Notes under the pieces: model-generated | What the model saw: the letters and a program-made list of their open reading frames with translations, nothing else | What the model was told of the DNA's origin: nothing | Database searches by the model: none | Shown here: positions 21,043 to 33,624 of the stretch, one piece after another | How the letters are laid out: the number at the start of each line of letters is the position of its first letter | Numbering within the stretch: position 1 is the first letter of the stretch | NCBI RefSeq assembly: GCF_000208745.1 | Contig: NC_030851.1 | Span: 8,940,328 to 9,004,327, forward strand | From: Theobroma cacao | Taxonomy: Eukaryota > Streptophyta > Magnoliopsida > Malvales > Malvaceae | Length of the DNA: 64,000 nucleotides | Direction of reading: 5' to 3' | Position numbers and translations under genes: made by a program

Positions 21043-24000
21043 TCATCGATCCCACATGGCCTGGAATATTGCTGGTCTGTGCTTCAACCAATACATCATA
21101 TCTCTGTCCAGTGGAGAATTATTTAAAACAGCATCTAGCATCGGACTGCCCAAAACTTTCAGACAAGCTTTGAATGACCATATTCGGTCCTTTGGCCAAG
21201 GTCTCTGAGGTTGCTTCTCCTGCAAAAAGGACCATATCACAACGGGTAAGTAGCCACAGTATCCGACAATAAAAAGATATCATGCTGAGCTAATTGAATT
21301 GGCATATACCACTAACCAGTGCAATTACTATACAGGGCAATATTCCTTCCAGTCAATCCTATTGATCTACTAACACGTTAATTGTGTGAATGCTACTTTA
21401 CTATCTGTGATACAAAGGATAATTTACTACATTCCACTCTGGCAAAACAAAGACAACCTGATCCACGACACAATCAAGGTCTGTCATATCAAAATAGTAT
21501 TAAATAGATTAGCTCCATCCCCCACAAGTACATGTCACCATAAACCAACAAATTCTATGATGTACAGATGCATCAAAATCATCAAGTAATCTAGGGAATG
21601 GTCAATGTTTGTGAGTTAACAACAAAAATAAGTCTGGAAAGCAAATCCAGGAAGATCATACAGGGTCAATTAAAGATGTCATATCAAGACCAAGAAGACA
21701 CCCCCAACTTGTTGGTAACTGTGACATACAAGTTGTTGTCGATTTCAGATAAAAAAATTCTATGAAAGGCATACTTGTATTTTTCTTGAACTGCTCTAAA
21801 TTAAAAGAAGAAACTTATTATTATTAGTATTTTTTTACCCACCAAGAAGAAACCAACAAAACCAAATAAAAACTTCTGATAGAACTAGTCATGAGCCTGC
21901 TCTGGGTTGTTGTTTATTAAAAGACAACCAAAATGGATGCCAGAGGTTTCCAATGAGATAACATGTGGATAAAATACACCACACTTGAAATTTAAATAAC
22001 TCAAAACGTCAGTGGTAGCATTACAAAATGGATAAAAGAAGCTTACCATCAATGACAGCATAAATTTCAGAGTCTTTGCGCCATAAACACGATGCCTTGA
22101 TGGCTTCTGAACCTTGGCATAGAAGGAACCGATGTCAGGTAATGACAAGCAACCCCTACTTGCTCTAACCAGGCTGCAATCTGGCTCAACACTGGTCTGG
22201 TTATACCAAAAAATCAGCTGCCCTAAACAATAATTTTCACCATATGTCTTGCAATACTCCTGAAGACCTGTCAACTTATCAGCATACTTGGGGCCCAGGT
22301 CAAGAGGACTGATGTAGACTGGGGGAGAAGTTACCGCTTTGTATTCCTATGCATACAAATGGTTGATTTAGCTCAAATGATAATACAATAGCATTGACAA
22401 ACATTGTCTCCTTTACCCTACCCTCCACCCCCCACAAAATAAAATAAAAAAAGAAAAAAAAACATTGTTTATCAGAAAAATAATAATAAAAAGACTCACC
22501 CGGACTCTTAAGAAGCACTTTGTGTAAGCATAAACATGGATCAGGTCAGCTGCAGCATCTTGCCGACACTTGTATGTACATGGAAAATTCCGAACCTCAT
22601 CCCTCAACCTTCAAAATGAAGAGAGAAATGATTAAAGATCACATCTATAATAGAATGAGACAGCATGGTAACAAATGTTCTGTTACATTCCACTCACCAT
22701 AACATGGATTTCTGAAGTTCTTTCAGGATATCGTCAGAACATAATGGGTCATGGTCCTGAATTTTGGACCTCAAATCATTGAGCATGTCTTCTTCCACAT
22801 GAGGAGCCATGCACTGAAGAAGCTCCTCAACAAGTGATCCCTCTCCTTTCCAAAGAAAGGAAACAGCTTCTTCAGGACTGAGCCTCTCTAGTGGAGGTGG
22901 AGCCTTTTTGGGGTCACCAAACACACATCTCATAACATACCTCACCTGAAAACAACATTCAAAGATGATAAATGTAGGAATACTAGAATACTGTAGAATC
23001 AGCACGTACAAAAGTTTCTCTCATAATGCAGAAGTTATAGCTTCTAGAAATTTTCATATCATGAACTACAATGTCAGGGATTCATGCAATAAAGATGACC
23101 GCCATCCAACCATTAGACGAAACGAAAAAGAGAGTAATCTAGTCATTCCAAAAGCTTCTAACTTCAAATTTGCAAGCTTAGCTCTTCAAAAACCTAAACA
23201 GTTTTGCTCCTGGTTTGCAGGATCACCATAGAAAAGATCCCACCATGGGACACATCATATCACACATGACTATATTTTGTTCTGTGGGAGAATATTTGAT
23301 CTTCAAAACTTGCTATTCAGAGACAAAGAGGGTAATCACCTTGTCAAGAGTCACAGCCAAATTCTGAAGCCTCTGGTTATAGACACCCTCAGCCTAGCTC
23401 ATTCAAAAGAAAAGTATACCATGAGAATTTACATGTAACTGCAAGTATAAATAGCTTCAAACAAACATAAGCAGACATGACCATAGGCACAGAGACAGAT
23501 GCCAATGCCATGCACAGACACAAAATGAGAACAGCACTTACCTGAATCTCAGCATCGTTCCTCTCTGCATCAAGACATATATCTAAAAAGTATTTCCGTT
23601 TCTCTTCCAAATTGTGCCTTAAAATTTCCTCAGGGAGCTTTGTTCTCTCAAAATTTATGAACCTCACCTACAACGGAAAAGAAGTTTAGGAGAATAGAAG
23701 CTCACCTAACCACCCCCCCCNNNNNNNNNCCCCTCCCCCTCCCCCCCCCCCCTTCCTCTGTCTTCTCTTAGTTTAGAAATGAAGAAATGAAATGGCATGA
23801 GGGCAGAGCAAAGACATACCAAGCGAGCTGAGTATGCAACCAACCAATCAGGCAATCCACCAAGCAAACAACTTCCTAGACCAGCCCTTCCTAACTCAAG
23901 GTAATCTTCTTCAGATACAGAATTTAGTTCACAAGCTTCTAACATGAGATGTTGTCGATCAAGTATTCCATGCCACTCCTTCAATACCTGATGAACAATG

Positions 24001-27000
24001 CGCATCTAATGACAACTTTTCGAAACTCGAGAAAAAAAATCAACAGATTGAACAGGCAGTAAAGAAAGTGTCAATTTTGTTTTTTTTTTTAATTCAAAAA
24101 CCCTACTTAAAAGTACATACCTTTTGAAATGCACCTTCACCAGTCAGATTCAAGTAGCTGCCACGGCAAACTTGACTACCACAGAGACAGACAGACGCTT
24201 CATATTCTTCTTTGCTCTAATAAGATAGGCATCAATCATCAGCTATAAGAATATGGGAAATTTCTTCTACAACAAGGCCAATAAGACAAAAGATTCAAAC
24301 CTCTGTAACAGAATTATAATCAAATGTAATCTCCTCGTCAAATCGTATTGCACGTAGAGCATAGATTCCAATTTGGTACTGACCATCTACAGCAGTAACT
24401 CTGCATTCCAGAAATGGTAATTAAAACAAAATCTTGGTACCATGAAGGGAACTCAATTTGTAGCTAGGCCACAAGTAAGAACAGGTGTCTTGCCAATCAA
24501 CAACTTTCAAGTACCATTAAGAATTATCGAAAGCACTAAACTATTAGATAATCCGATAATAGAGAGACTGATTTAAACTACAATTTGTCCCAGAAGGAAA
24601 AGGATAAGTTATCTGGAAACACAGAGTAAAGGTCATACTAGTAAACGGTCTATCCACAAAATAAACATAATCCAATTATGTTTAACATCCATCCTACTTT
24701 TAAGCTTTTAGACAACCAAACTCCTTGCACAAGTTGATTTAAGTATATCAGAAGTACAAAACCTCCAACCAAGTACAAATACCTGTTTTTACTGGGAAAA
24801 GGTTAAACTTCTCCAACAATTATATCAGTATGTGACAAACATCCAGTAAATAATTATGAATATAAATCATCAAAAATGGCAATGGTGAAATATAATTCCA
24901 TATTTTAAAATCCAAAATTTTCTGCTCTATACAAGTATCCAATTCCAACTAGGGCAAAATGGGGAAAGTGCTTTAAAAAAAACTAAAGAAGTGCTTTACA
25001 ATCCTACAAAGACCAAAAAGAACAACAGATTATACTTACTTGGCTTCACAATTAGGATGACATGAATGACAAATTCGACTCGCATAATTTGCCTTGTGCA
25101 TGGCATCAACAACAACCAAATCATACCCTTCAGCATCACCCTGATAAATAAGAGATGATAAGGCAAGCATTTTCAGCACAACAAGTAAAATTAGCCACAA
25201 CAAACACATTGCACAAGACATGTCGAAGTAGACACCTTTGGCCTCTCAAGGTAGATGTTGTAAAACTCAGGAGCTGGATCCTTATTGTTTTTCTGCAACA
25301 ATCGAATCCCATCTTGCTTCTCAAACCATTTCCAAACAGGATAAACCTATGAAAATTGAAACCTGTCAGTGCAAAGGGCTTCAAAGAGACTTGATTCAAA
25401 AGCCAGAAGCCAGAGAATAAGTGCATAGTAACAAAAAACTGTAAATTTTTTATCTAGAAAGAAGTCAAAAACCTTATAAATTAATTTACATTCATACCTC
25501 TCCCAAAAACTCTACAACAAAATCTTCTTCTCCAAAACCACCTTCCTTGTTGCAAACAACACCGAGACCCTAATAAAGCACATTCCAGTGAGAAAAAATG
25601 TGAAACATCAGCATCATAAAACTAAGGAACAAGAGAAAACAATAAAACATTATGAAATATAAAGAGAAAAAAAGAACAACAGAAAATAATACATGAGATA
25701 TGAAGCACATGTATACCTTCCTGTAAGCAACATAGTTGTCATCAGGACGAGCATCTATGGCTTTCAGGATACCTTGACACATTCTCATAGTCCGTATATC
25801 ACAATCTGCCTCAGCAACTCTTTTAATATCATCTAAAACAGGCTGCAATGGGTACATCATTGGAGTGTTCCCAGTGCCTGTGAAGTGTCTAACTTGCTTA
25901 TTCAGAGTTCGAAGGAGAACATCTTCGATAAAATATTGCTTATCCACTAGAGGCCATTCCAACTCCTCTGGCATCGAATCAAGTAAAAGGTTATGAGTAA
26001 AAGGATCAATTCCATAAACTTCTTGCTCTAAAACTTCATCTCCAAGTTGTTTTCTGGGTTTATAATCTTTAACTTCAGGAAGTTCCATATCCAACTCCTC
26101 AGTGCCAGTTTTCTGAGCATTGAGCTTCTCAGCATAGTCCTCTGGCAAGGATACCTGCATCTTACGTCGCACATCCTCCTCATCTGCTACTATAACATAC
26201 TGGTCAATTACTTCATATTTCCTAGTGACAGGAGGAACCAAACTGACTTTTGTCATGCGAGCACCCCATTCACGATCATCAGCCATAGAATCAAGACTAT
26301 CATCTGCTATAAAGTATCCATCTCCCCTTGACTCCCCAGACCGACCTTCAGGCCTGAAATCCACATCACTCTCTGTGTCTGAAGCTGTACTATCAATCTC
26401 GCTCTCGCTTTTTCCATCCTCAGAAGAGCGGTCAAGTTCATCAGATGTTTCACTTTCTGAGTCTAAAGATTTGCGATTAAGTTTTGATAAGCGCTTTCTA
26501 ATTTCTCTATCAGATGCATATTCCCCATAATCAAAACCACCATTTGCAAAAGAAGTGCCATTGCTCTTGTTCATGTACTTCCTTTCAGTGACTGCCTTAC
26601 CGAGTTTCTTCTTGTACTTTGAGAACCCAGCAGGTGAGTCATCTTTCCAAGACTTCAGCAACTCATCCCTTTCATAAGAAGAAGTAATCTTGGCACCCTC
26701 TTCTAACCGTGTGGCAAGCTGGATAAATAGAGTAATTATGCGATTCATGTCGCGAGCACCACCACGATTCTTTGCTCTAAAACAAAAAGTAGGCATATCA
26801 ACAAGAGGAAGAGAACATTTATAATCAAATAACTCATGCTGAATGTATGGCCAGAAAAATAAAGCAGAGGAAAGAGAAGCCAGTGCAAAATTAACAGTTT
26901 ATGTTCAATAAATTATATATTAAAAAAAGAAAGTGGAGCAGTGCGAACAGCTTTAGGCATTTAAAGAGGAAATTTACATTTTAACTTCGACAGAAAAGAA

Positions 27001-30000
27001 ACAATATACATTATTATAAATATTCTTCAATGCAAGGTATCCAATGAAGTCGAATGAAGAGGCAACCAGAAACCCTTACTTTATTGCATCCCTGCACATC
27101 CGGCTGATGTCCTCTGTAACAGAACCCACTCCATGGCCAATGTAATAACCATTTTTCATTCTTTCCTCAATTTCTGCAACCTAATACCAAATGACAGCAA
27201 AGAATAAAAACTTTTACACAATGTATAAAAAAATATACAGCCATACACAAAACAAAAGACCCACAGTACCTTGGGCACAAAAAATTCGAAGGTATTCTCC
27301 TTCATGATGTCCCTTAGACTTGAAGCAAGGAACTCCTCCATCCGCTTATATCCATTTTCAGATTTCTTGATTGCCCATCGTCTAATACGAGCTTCCCTTG
27401 ATAAAATGGATGAGGACTTTCTGGCATCAAATAACTTTGAACGCCTATATAAACTTCGACGAAATAATTGGTTTGCGGAGTCCCTTTTATCTACACTTTC
27501 AAAATAATTCTTCAATTCACCAAAATCATCCATATCACTTCCCAGGCCCATTTTAAGGCCAGACGAAGTTTTCTCAGTAATCTGCTTCAGACTCCTTGTT
27601 TTGGACTCATCCGAAATTGTCATACCATGCAAACATCGGCTCTTGAACCACCTCAAATTTGGAAATTTGACCGTCAACTCCCCAAACTGACTGCAACCTC
27701 TAATATCTATAGAAGATAAACTAGGAAACAGACGAAGAACATCTTCAAGCGTGCTGGGAGTTATGTTTGTGCAACCCATTAGAATCATCGAATTTATCTT
27801 TTCTTTGTTATAACCATTCTGCAAGTAAAGAATTATATTAAACCTGAGGGGTAAAGGGAAAAATAAAATCATATTTACATATTTTAAACAACCATGAACA
27901 TACCATGATATTCCACACTACAGAGTCAGTGCAGTTAGGACCAACAGATGACATGTCAACATGCCTTGTTATCCCCTTGTAAAACCTGACAGCAGCTCTC
28001 CAGTGTTTACAAGTCAATGAAGCAAAAGCAAGGGATTTCATGTCAGATCTCAAGAAATGGAAGACTCGTGCCAGCACATGACCATCTAACAAACCCCAGT
28101 TCCCCATCTCAGTAACAGAACATGTACTGTCTTGTTCAAGGAAGGTCGAATCACCACATAAATCTTCAAATGTAGGCTCATCCTTTCGAGTTGATTGCAA
28201 CTCATCTTCAATTTCATACTCTTCTTCACTTCCATTAACCATCATCCGTGCTCGTTTGCCACCATCTGCAATTTACAGACCAACATTCATCCACATATAT
28301 ACAACGAAAGAAAGAAAGAAAGAACAAATAAATAAATAACTGCCTCATAAATTTACCAAACTAAAGAAAAATAGTGAAAATTTGCGCATTGCACACTCAT
28401 CTTCACCAAGTCCAAAAGGACCTCAGGACCTTTACCAAGTTAAATAGGTGTCTGCATAAATATATACATGCACACACACACAAACACACATTGGCAAAGG
28501 GATGTATGTGATGCCAAAAAGTTCATAGAGTGCAAAAGTGCGACGAGGAAAACGGAAATCAAGTAGAAGCACAAATCTAGTTTAGGTATAATATTTTGTT
28601 GTTACAAGAAAACCCACTAAAAAAGCATCATGAAGATAATTATCACATAAACTACTAAGTGATTATATATATATATGATGAGATTTTACAAAATGCATTA
28701 AAGAGGCTACCCAAGAAACTTGGGAAAATCACTCTTGAAGAAACTCGGGAAAGGCTCTCCCATCTCATTTAAAATTAAAAGCTCTCTTTTCCAATCAAAT
28801 CAAACTCATATATAACAATTAAACATGATTGAAAATACCTGTTTTTCTGTAAATGTGCTTGTCCATCTCTTTCTTTGGCTGTTTTGCACTGATCCATGGG
28901 TCTAAAACCTCATTTATGGCTGCAGCAAATTCCCGGCTCTTATATGATTTCATTACCAATTCATGAAGCTTCCCACAGGTATAACCAATGAATTGGGGGT
29001 GTAGGTTGTGAAATGAACGGGAATTTGTATTATTGTCACTAAGGGCAGCACCTTGCGAGTCTGAAATTAGAGATCCTGAAGAATCAGCAGATGATACAAA
29101 ATTCTCGAGCTGATTCCTGGCATTGGCTTCAAAAGTCCCAGCAGCAGAGGTGACAGGAATCCAAACTTGATCGTATTTTCGGAAAACACTGCTATGTTTC
29201 TGGATAGCACCTTGATCCACCAAGACCTGAAGTTCTGAAAGTGATGAAGGTCCCCTTTCATGCCCAGCACCATCAAGGTAGTACCACTCACCCAAGTGCA
29301 ACTGCAGCTCATCAACTGTGCAAACATGATCTTTAGGAGTATTAACAGGTGCAATGCACTTCCATGATCCTTTCAAGCCTTGATCAGTAACAGCCTTTGA
29401 TAGTGAATCACTTTCTGCTGATGATTTCTTGATATCACTAGTTGTAGAGTGTGACCGTGCAGATCTTGAAGAGTACCTCTCCTTCCCTCGAACTTTTGTG
29501 CGGGGTGCAGATACAAATGAGCCCTGGTCCTGGACCACACATGCATTTATCCTGACTACTGGAAGCATGGTTCCCTTCGCTCCTCTCACAACTGAAGGCT
29601 TAATTTGATTAGATCTACTAATATCAGTGCAATCACTTCTCTCTTCTGTACTGGAGAAAGCCCAAGGAGGGAGATCAAGCCTTCTGCTATGAGAAGGATA
29701 GTACAGATCATCCTTCATATGCCAGCGAGGATCCTCATACCCAGACTTTGGCATATGGCATAAAGGATAACCATCATTAAGAACAAGCTTTTTCCTAGAA
29801 GATCTATCCTGAGTAGCTTCCTCATTTCTCTTCCAGTCCCCACCCTTGCATGACCATCGACCAGAAAACCAGTCACTAGAGTCAGCACAGGAGGAACCAT
29901 CAGAGACTGCACCAATCCTGATTTCTGCAGCCTCCTTTGCCTTCGTGTCAGAGTAGCTAGATAATTCTTCAGTTTTTTTATCATGGTGATCCCCAGTGCA

Positions 30001-33000
30001 ACTATAATGCCAAGTGAAACCTGTAATACCAAAGATAGGAAAAAGATTACATCACAAGATGGATAACTAAATGCCCAGTGTTATGCTGTTACAAGTTCAG
30101 AGTATTCAATTATTTTTCTTTATTCTGAATTCATCTCAATATTATGTTGTTCAGGTGGAACTAATGTACTGATTTCAAATTTGATTGTCCAACTTGGGCA
30201 TTTATATAACATTTCAGTAGCAATTTAGCCTCCCACCCTGCTTGGGAAATCTAAATCAGCTCAAGTGCACATGATATCCAAAGGAGAGAAAAAAACTTCT
30301 GAGAAATGAAATAAGGCTTGAAAGTTGAAAGGTGATAACTAGGACAAAGCAACATATTAAGTCCAATGTAAAGTTCCAGAATGCTAACATTATTAGCATT
30401 ATCCTAAGCTTCACTAATACAAGAGATGAAAATTTTAAAACATGCTTTAGTTGCAAGAAAATTTTTCCTTTTCTTTTTTTAAAAAATGTCCCTATAAAAC
30501 TATCTGAACCAAGCAAGTAAATTCTAAGCGAAAAATAATCATTGTTTAATTGTGGGTGGTAACAGGAATTAAATACCCAACCCCACTAGAATAGAAAGAC
30601 TTAATTCCATTTGAAAATAAAATTAAAAACTGATTTTATAGATAATTAGAATATAGAAGCCAACAATATTGTCTGAAATAATAGAATTTTCCAAATGCCA
30701 GGTGCTTGTACTTATCGCCTTCTAATGTATTATCTCACCAGTAGAAGATAGGGGGAAAACAATCAAATGCTCAGAGGTGAGTCATGAGTTAAAAGACAAT
30801 TATAAATTATAAATACAGGTTACTCTAAGAAATACGTACCTTCAGAATTTCCCCACCCTTCCCATTCCGCATGATCGAATTCAAAGGTCATTTGCAGAAC
30901 TTCTGCATGATGATAAAAATCCGGAAAAATGTAAACACGAAATCTCAAATATCAACAACCATGCGTATGTCTACATGCATGAATATACACATATGCCTAC
31001 AAGTGTATGCATATTTGTTCGTACACATGTATAAATGCATGAGGAAGCGTACAAAAAGAATTAAGTACAACAACAGCAGAGATTCAAAGAGAGGAATAAA
31101 AAGCATTGGTACCAGAAAAGAGTCAGAGAAATATAGTAAGTGATGCCATACCCCCAACTATCTCAAGCTCCTGGCCAGGAATAATGTTAACACCCTCCAA
31201 CAGAGCTCCAACCCTTTCATCAATGTGAAGATCTTCTAAGGGCTCAGACGCAGCTGCACTGTCATCTTGGTAATTCATCATTGTCTCATCACCACTGTGA
31301 ATGCCTAATGGCCTTGATTCTCCAATTTCTGCCAATAAGTTACCAGGAGCTTCGGGAGGGCTAACCAGCTGCGTTACAGTGTCAGATACAATGGATGGGA
31401 AACTCACGGTCAACATTGGCGAAGCTGCATTTTCAACAGTCACCCACCTATCACTATCTAAATGCTTGATTAAATGATCTGACAAAAGAACCCCTTCTTC
31501 CACAAGTGACTTAAGGTCACATAATTTTGAAGGCCCACGTTCAACACCAAAATAATCAAGGTAAATCCATTTACCCACGGATGACTCAGCGACCAAAGGA
31601 ATGTGAGGTGGTGTGTCACATATATCCATATCTTCCTCCATCGATTGCAGCTCTTCAGGAGGAGCCCCATCAACAGGAAGAGGAGGTTCTTTGCAATTTA
31701 CACTGGGACTCAGAGATTGCTCCTCTTTCTGAGATTCACAGACAGCATTTTTCTCATCTGATCCATTAAAATTGTGCACACTGGTCCTATCTTGAGATTC
31801 TTTAATTGAGGAATGTGACTCTCTTCCACTATGATCCCTCTGGCTGACTTTATCTTCTTGTCCCTTACAACCATATTGTGAATTCCGCTTCTCATTTGCT
31901 GCACTTTTTCTACTGTTGTCTCTGTGATTATTGGGCCTATTCCGATCATGTGGGGACCGCTCCAAATAGCTGGGAGTTCGGTCCCTGCGATCATGGAACC
32001 TAGCTCGATCCTGTGGGGACCGCTCTGCATTAATAGGACTTCTGTTTCTATGATCATAGTGACGACTCCGATCATATGGGGATCTATCACGAGTGTAAGG
32101 GGATCTCTCACGACCATAAGGGGATCTCTCACGACCATATGGGGATCTCTCACGACCATACGGGGATCTATCCCGAGCATATGGGGATTTCTCACGTGCA
32201 TATGGGGATCTCTCCCGTCGAATTGGGCTCCGCTCCCTGTGATCATAATTCCTGACCCTATCACGTGGGGACCGCTCAGAATATCCTGGACTACGTCCAT
32301 GCCTGTCATAAACAACTCTAGATGACAAAGAGGATTCATGATGTCTTGAAGAGTACTTCTCCAAAGAAGACATCCTTGATGAAGAAGAATTTCTATAAAA
32401 CCTCTCAACAGAGTGGCGTGAATAGTGCTCTGGGTGGGAACTACGACTAAAATCATCAGAGAGCCTCCTACTTTTTGAATTTGCATAGTCACCATAATCT
32501 CCGTAGTGCTTGCGCTCACTGCTATCTGAATCAGTACCATGTCGCTTTAACCGATTACCAGAAGAAGAGTACTCCCGTCCATGGTTCTTACCATTGCTGT
32601 ACTCACTCTTATACAAGCCATCATCATCCACAATCTTCGAACTGATCCTGGAAGTCCTTTCATGGCTAGTTTCCCACCTGGAAGTACTTTTGCTGTGCTG
32701 AGTACCACTTCTACTGAATTCCTTCCTGCGATAAAAATCATCAACTGGGTGCTTTCCAGTAGGTGGTGTGCGTTCCATCTCATATTTCCAACTTTTTTCC
32801 TTTCCTAACTCATACTTACGAGATTTACTGTAACTGTAGTCATCCTTTATCACTTCCCCTTTATGCCATCTATCAGGAATGAACTCACCTTTCTCTATGT
32901 CATCTTTGGGGCTTCTCCATGACCCAAATTCTACCTTCTCAGCTTCCCCTTTCCTCCCTTTCTCCAGAATCATCTCCCCCTTCCCTGCCTCCCCTTTTCG

Positions 33001-33624
33001 CCATTTACCTGTAATAATCTCTCCATTCATCACCTCCCCTTTTTTCCCAGAAACAATTTCCCCTTTCTCCACCTCCCCTTTTCCCTCAGAAACAACCTCT
33101 CCCTTCTCCACTTCCCCTTTCCTCAATTTCTCACTAGCAATCTCTCCCTTCTCAATTCCCCCCGTCTTTAATTTGTCAGTCCCAACCTCCCCATTCTCCC
33201 CTTCCCTGGGCCACTTCAAAGTCCCCAATTCACCTTCTTCCACTTCCTCCCTCTGCCCAGAATTCTCACCTTTATCAACCTCTTTACTGCTCTTCAATCC
33301 TGCTTCACTCTTTGGTTTAACTACCAATTCACTCTTCTTTGCTGCTGCTCCTCCTACCACCTTCTTCTTAACGACTACTACTTTCTTAATTTTCACCATT
33401 TTCTTCTTCTTTCGTGGTTGCTGCTGCTGCGGTTGCTGTTGTTGTTGCTGTTGCGGTTGCTGCTGCTCCTGCTGCTGTGCGTTGTCTTCGAGCTTAATAG
33501 GCTTTGAAGTGAGCCCATTGCTGGGACAAAGCGTTTTTTCTGTAACTGGAAACCTCTCCATGATATGCTGATGTTGATGCTGATGCTGCTGCAAAGGCAT
33601 GCACGCAACTCCTCCATCGCCCAT
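21043..33624 (-). CDS. ATXR3: Histone H3K4 methyltransferase ATXR3/SDG2-like
   Basis: Nineteen coding exons: 33624-31152, 30902-30840, 30020-28839, 28265-27904, 27818-27270, 27180-27080, 26776-25717, 25569-25498, 25346-25236, 25140-25040, 24400-24301, 24216-24121, 23987-23820, 23667-23542, 23393-23340, 22945-22698, 22608-22500, 22346-22047, 21219-21043. They sum to 7452 nt (2483 aa), all GT-AG, no stop. In order: polyQ (about 48-70), KGE repeats (130-250), RS-like repeats (465-515), GYF-like modules at about 682 and 1086, F-box-like plus LRR (about 1290-1420), an acidic Ser-rich stretch, SET (1931-2058) with CHSCHPNC (His2016) and FDY (Tyr2053), post-SET CLCGSQVC (2068-2075), and a long conserved C-terminus ending FQAMWDR. 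In Arabidopsis this family carries most genome-wide H3K4 trimethylation. The start MGDGGVACMPL matches the family; an upstream in-frame ATG at 33657 is less likely. Confidence 0.96.
23705..23762. other. PolyC-rich intron segment with nine unresolved bases
   Basis: Intron 13 of ATXR3 (23668-23819) carries a long C run interrupted by N at 23721-23729. It is probably a polypyrimidine tract that sequencing could not read; the flanking splice sites are intact. Confidence 0.9.
32060..32235 (-). repeat. 21-bp coding tandem repeats (RS-like) in ATXR3 exon 1
   Basis: About seven imperfect 21-bp units encode successive ERSPYGR/RDRSPYA heptapeptides (residues about 465-515). The three central units are almost identical. 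The array is an arginine/serine-rich, probably disordered region, similar to splicing-related RS domains, and is likely to vary in copy number between alleles. Confidence 0.9.
32870..33240 (-). repeat. KGE-type degenerate coding repeats in ATXR3 exon 1
   Basis: Repeated words around EKGEI, EKGEV, KGEVEKGE and RKGEAEK at roughly 10-18 residue spacing (residues about 128-251) form a highly charged low-complexity segment. The family shows shorter versions of it. A structural or protein-binding spacer role is an inference. Confidence 0.8.
33414..33482 (-). repeat. PolyQ/QP tract (CAG/CAA repeats) in ATXR3
   Basis: The coding strand has mixed CAG and CAA codons giving runs of Q broken by single P and E residues, followed directly by a basic RKKKK stretch. 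A separate QHQHQHQ tract lies at about 33567-33590. The mixed codons should limit slippage. Confidence 0.9.

Noticed and set aside
31710..32540. 276-codon minus-strand ORF and the plus-strand ORFs at 31924-32325 and 32879-33571
   Set aside because: These are alternative frames of the repetitive ATXR3 exon 1; the periodic peptides come from the 21-bp and KGE repeats.
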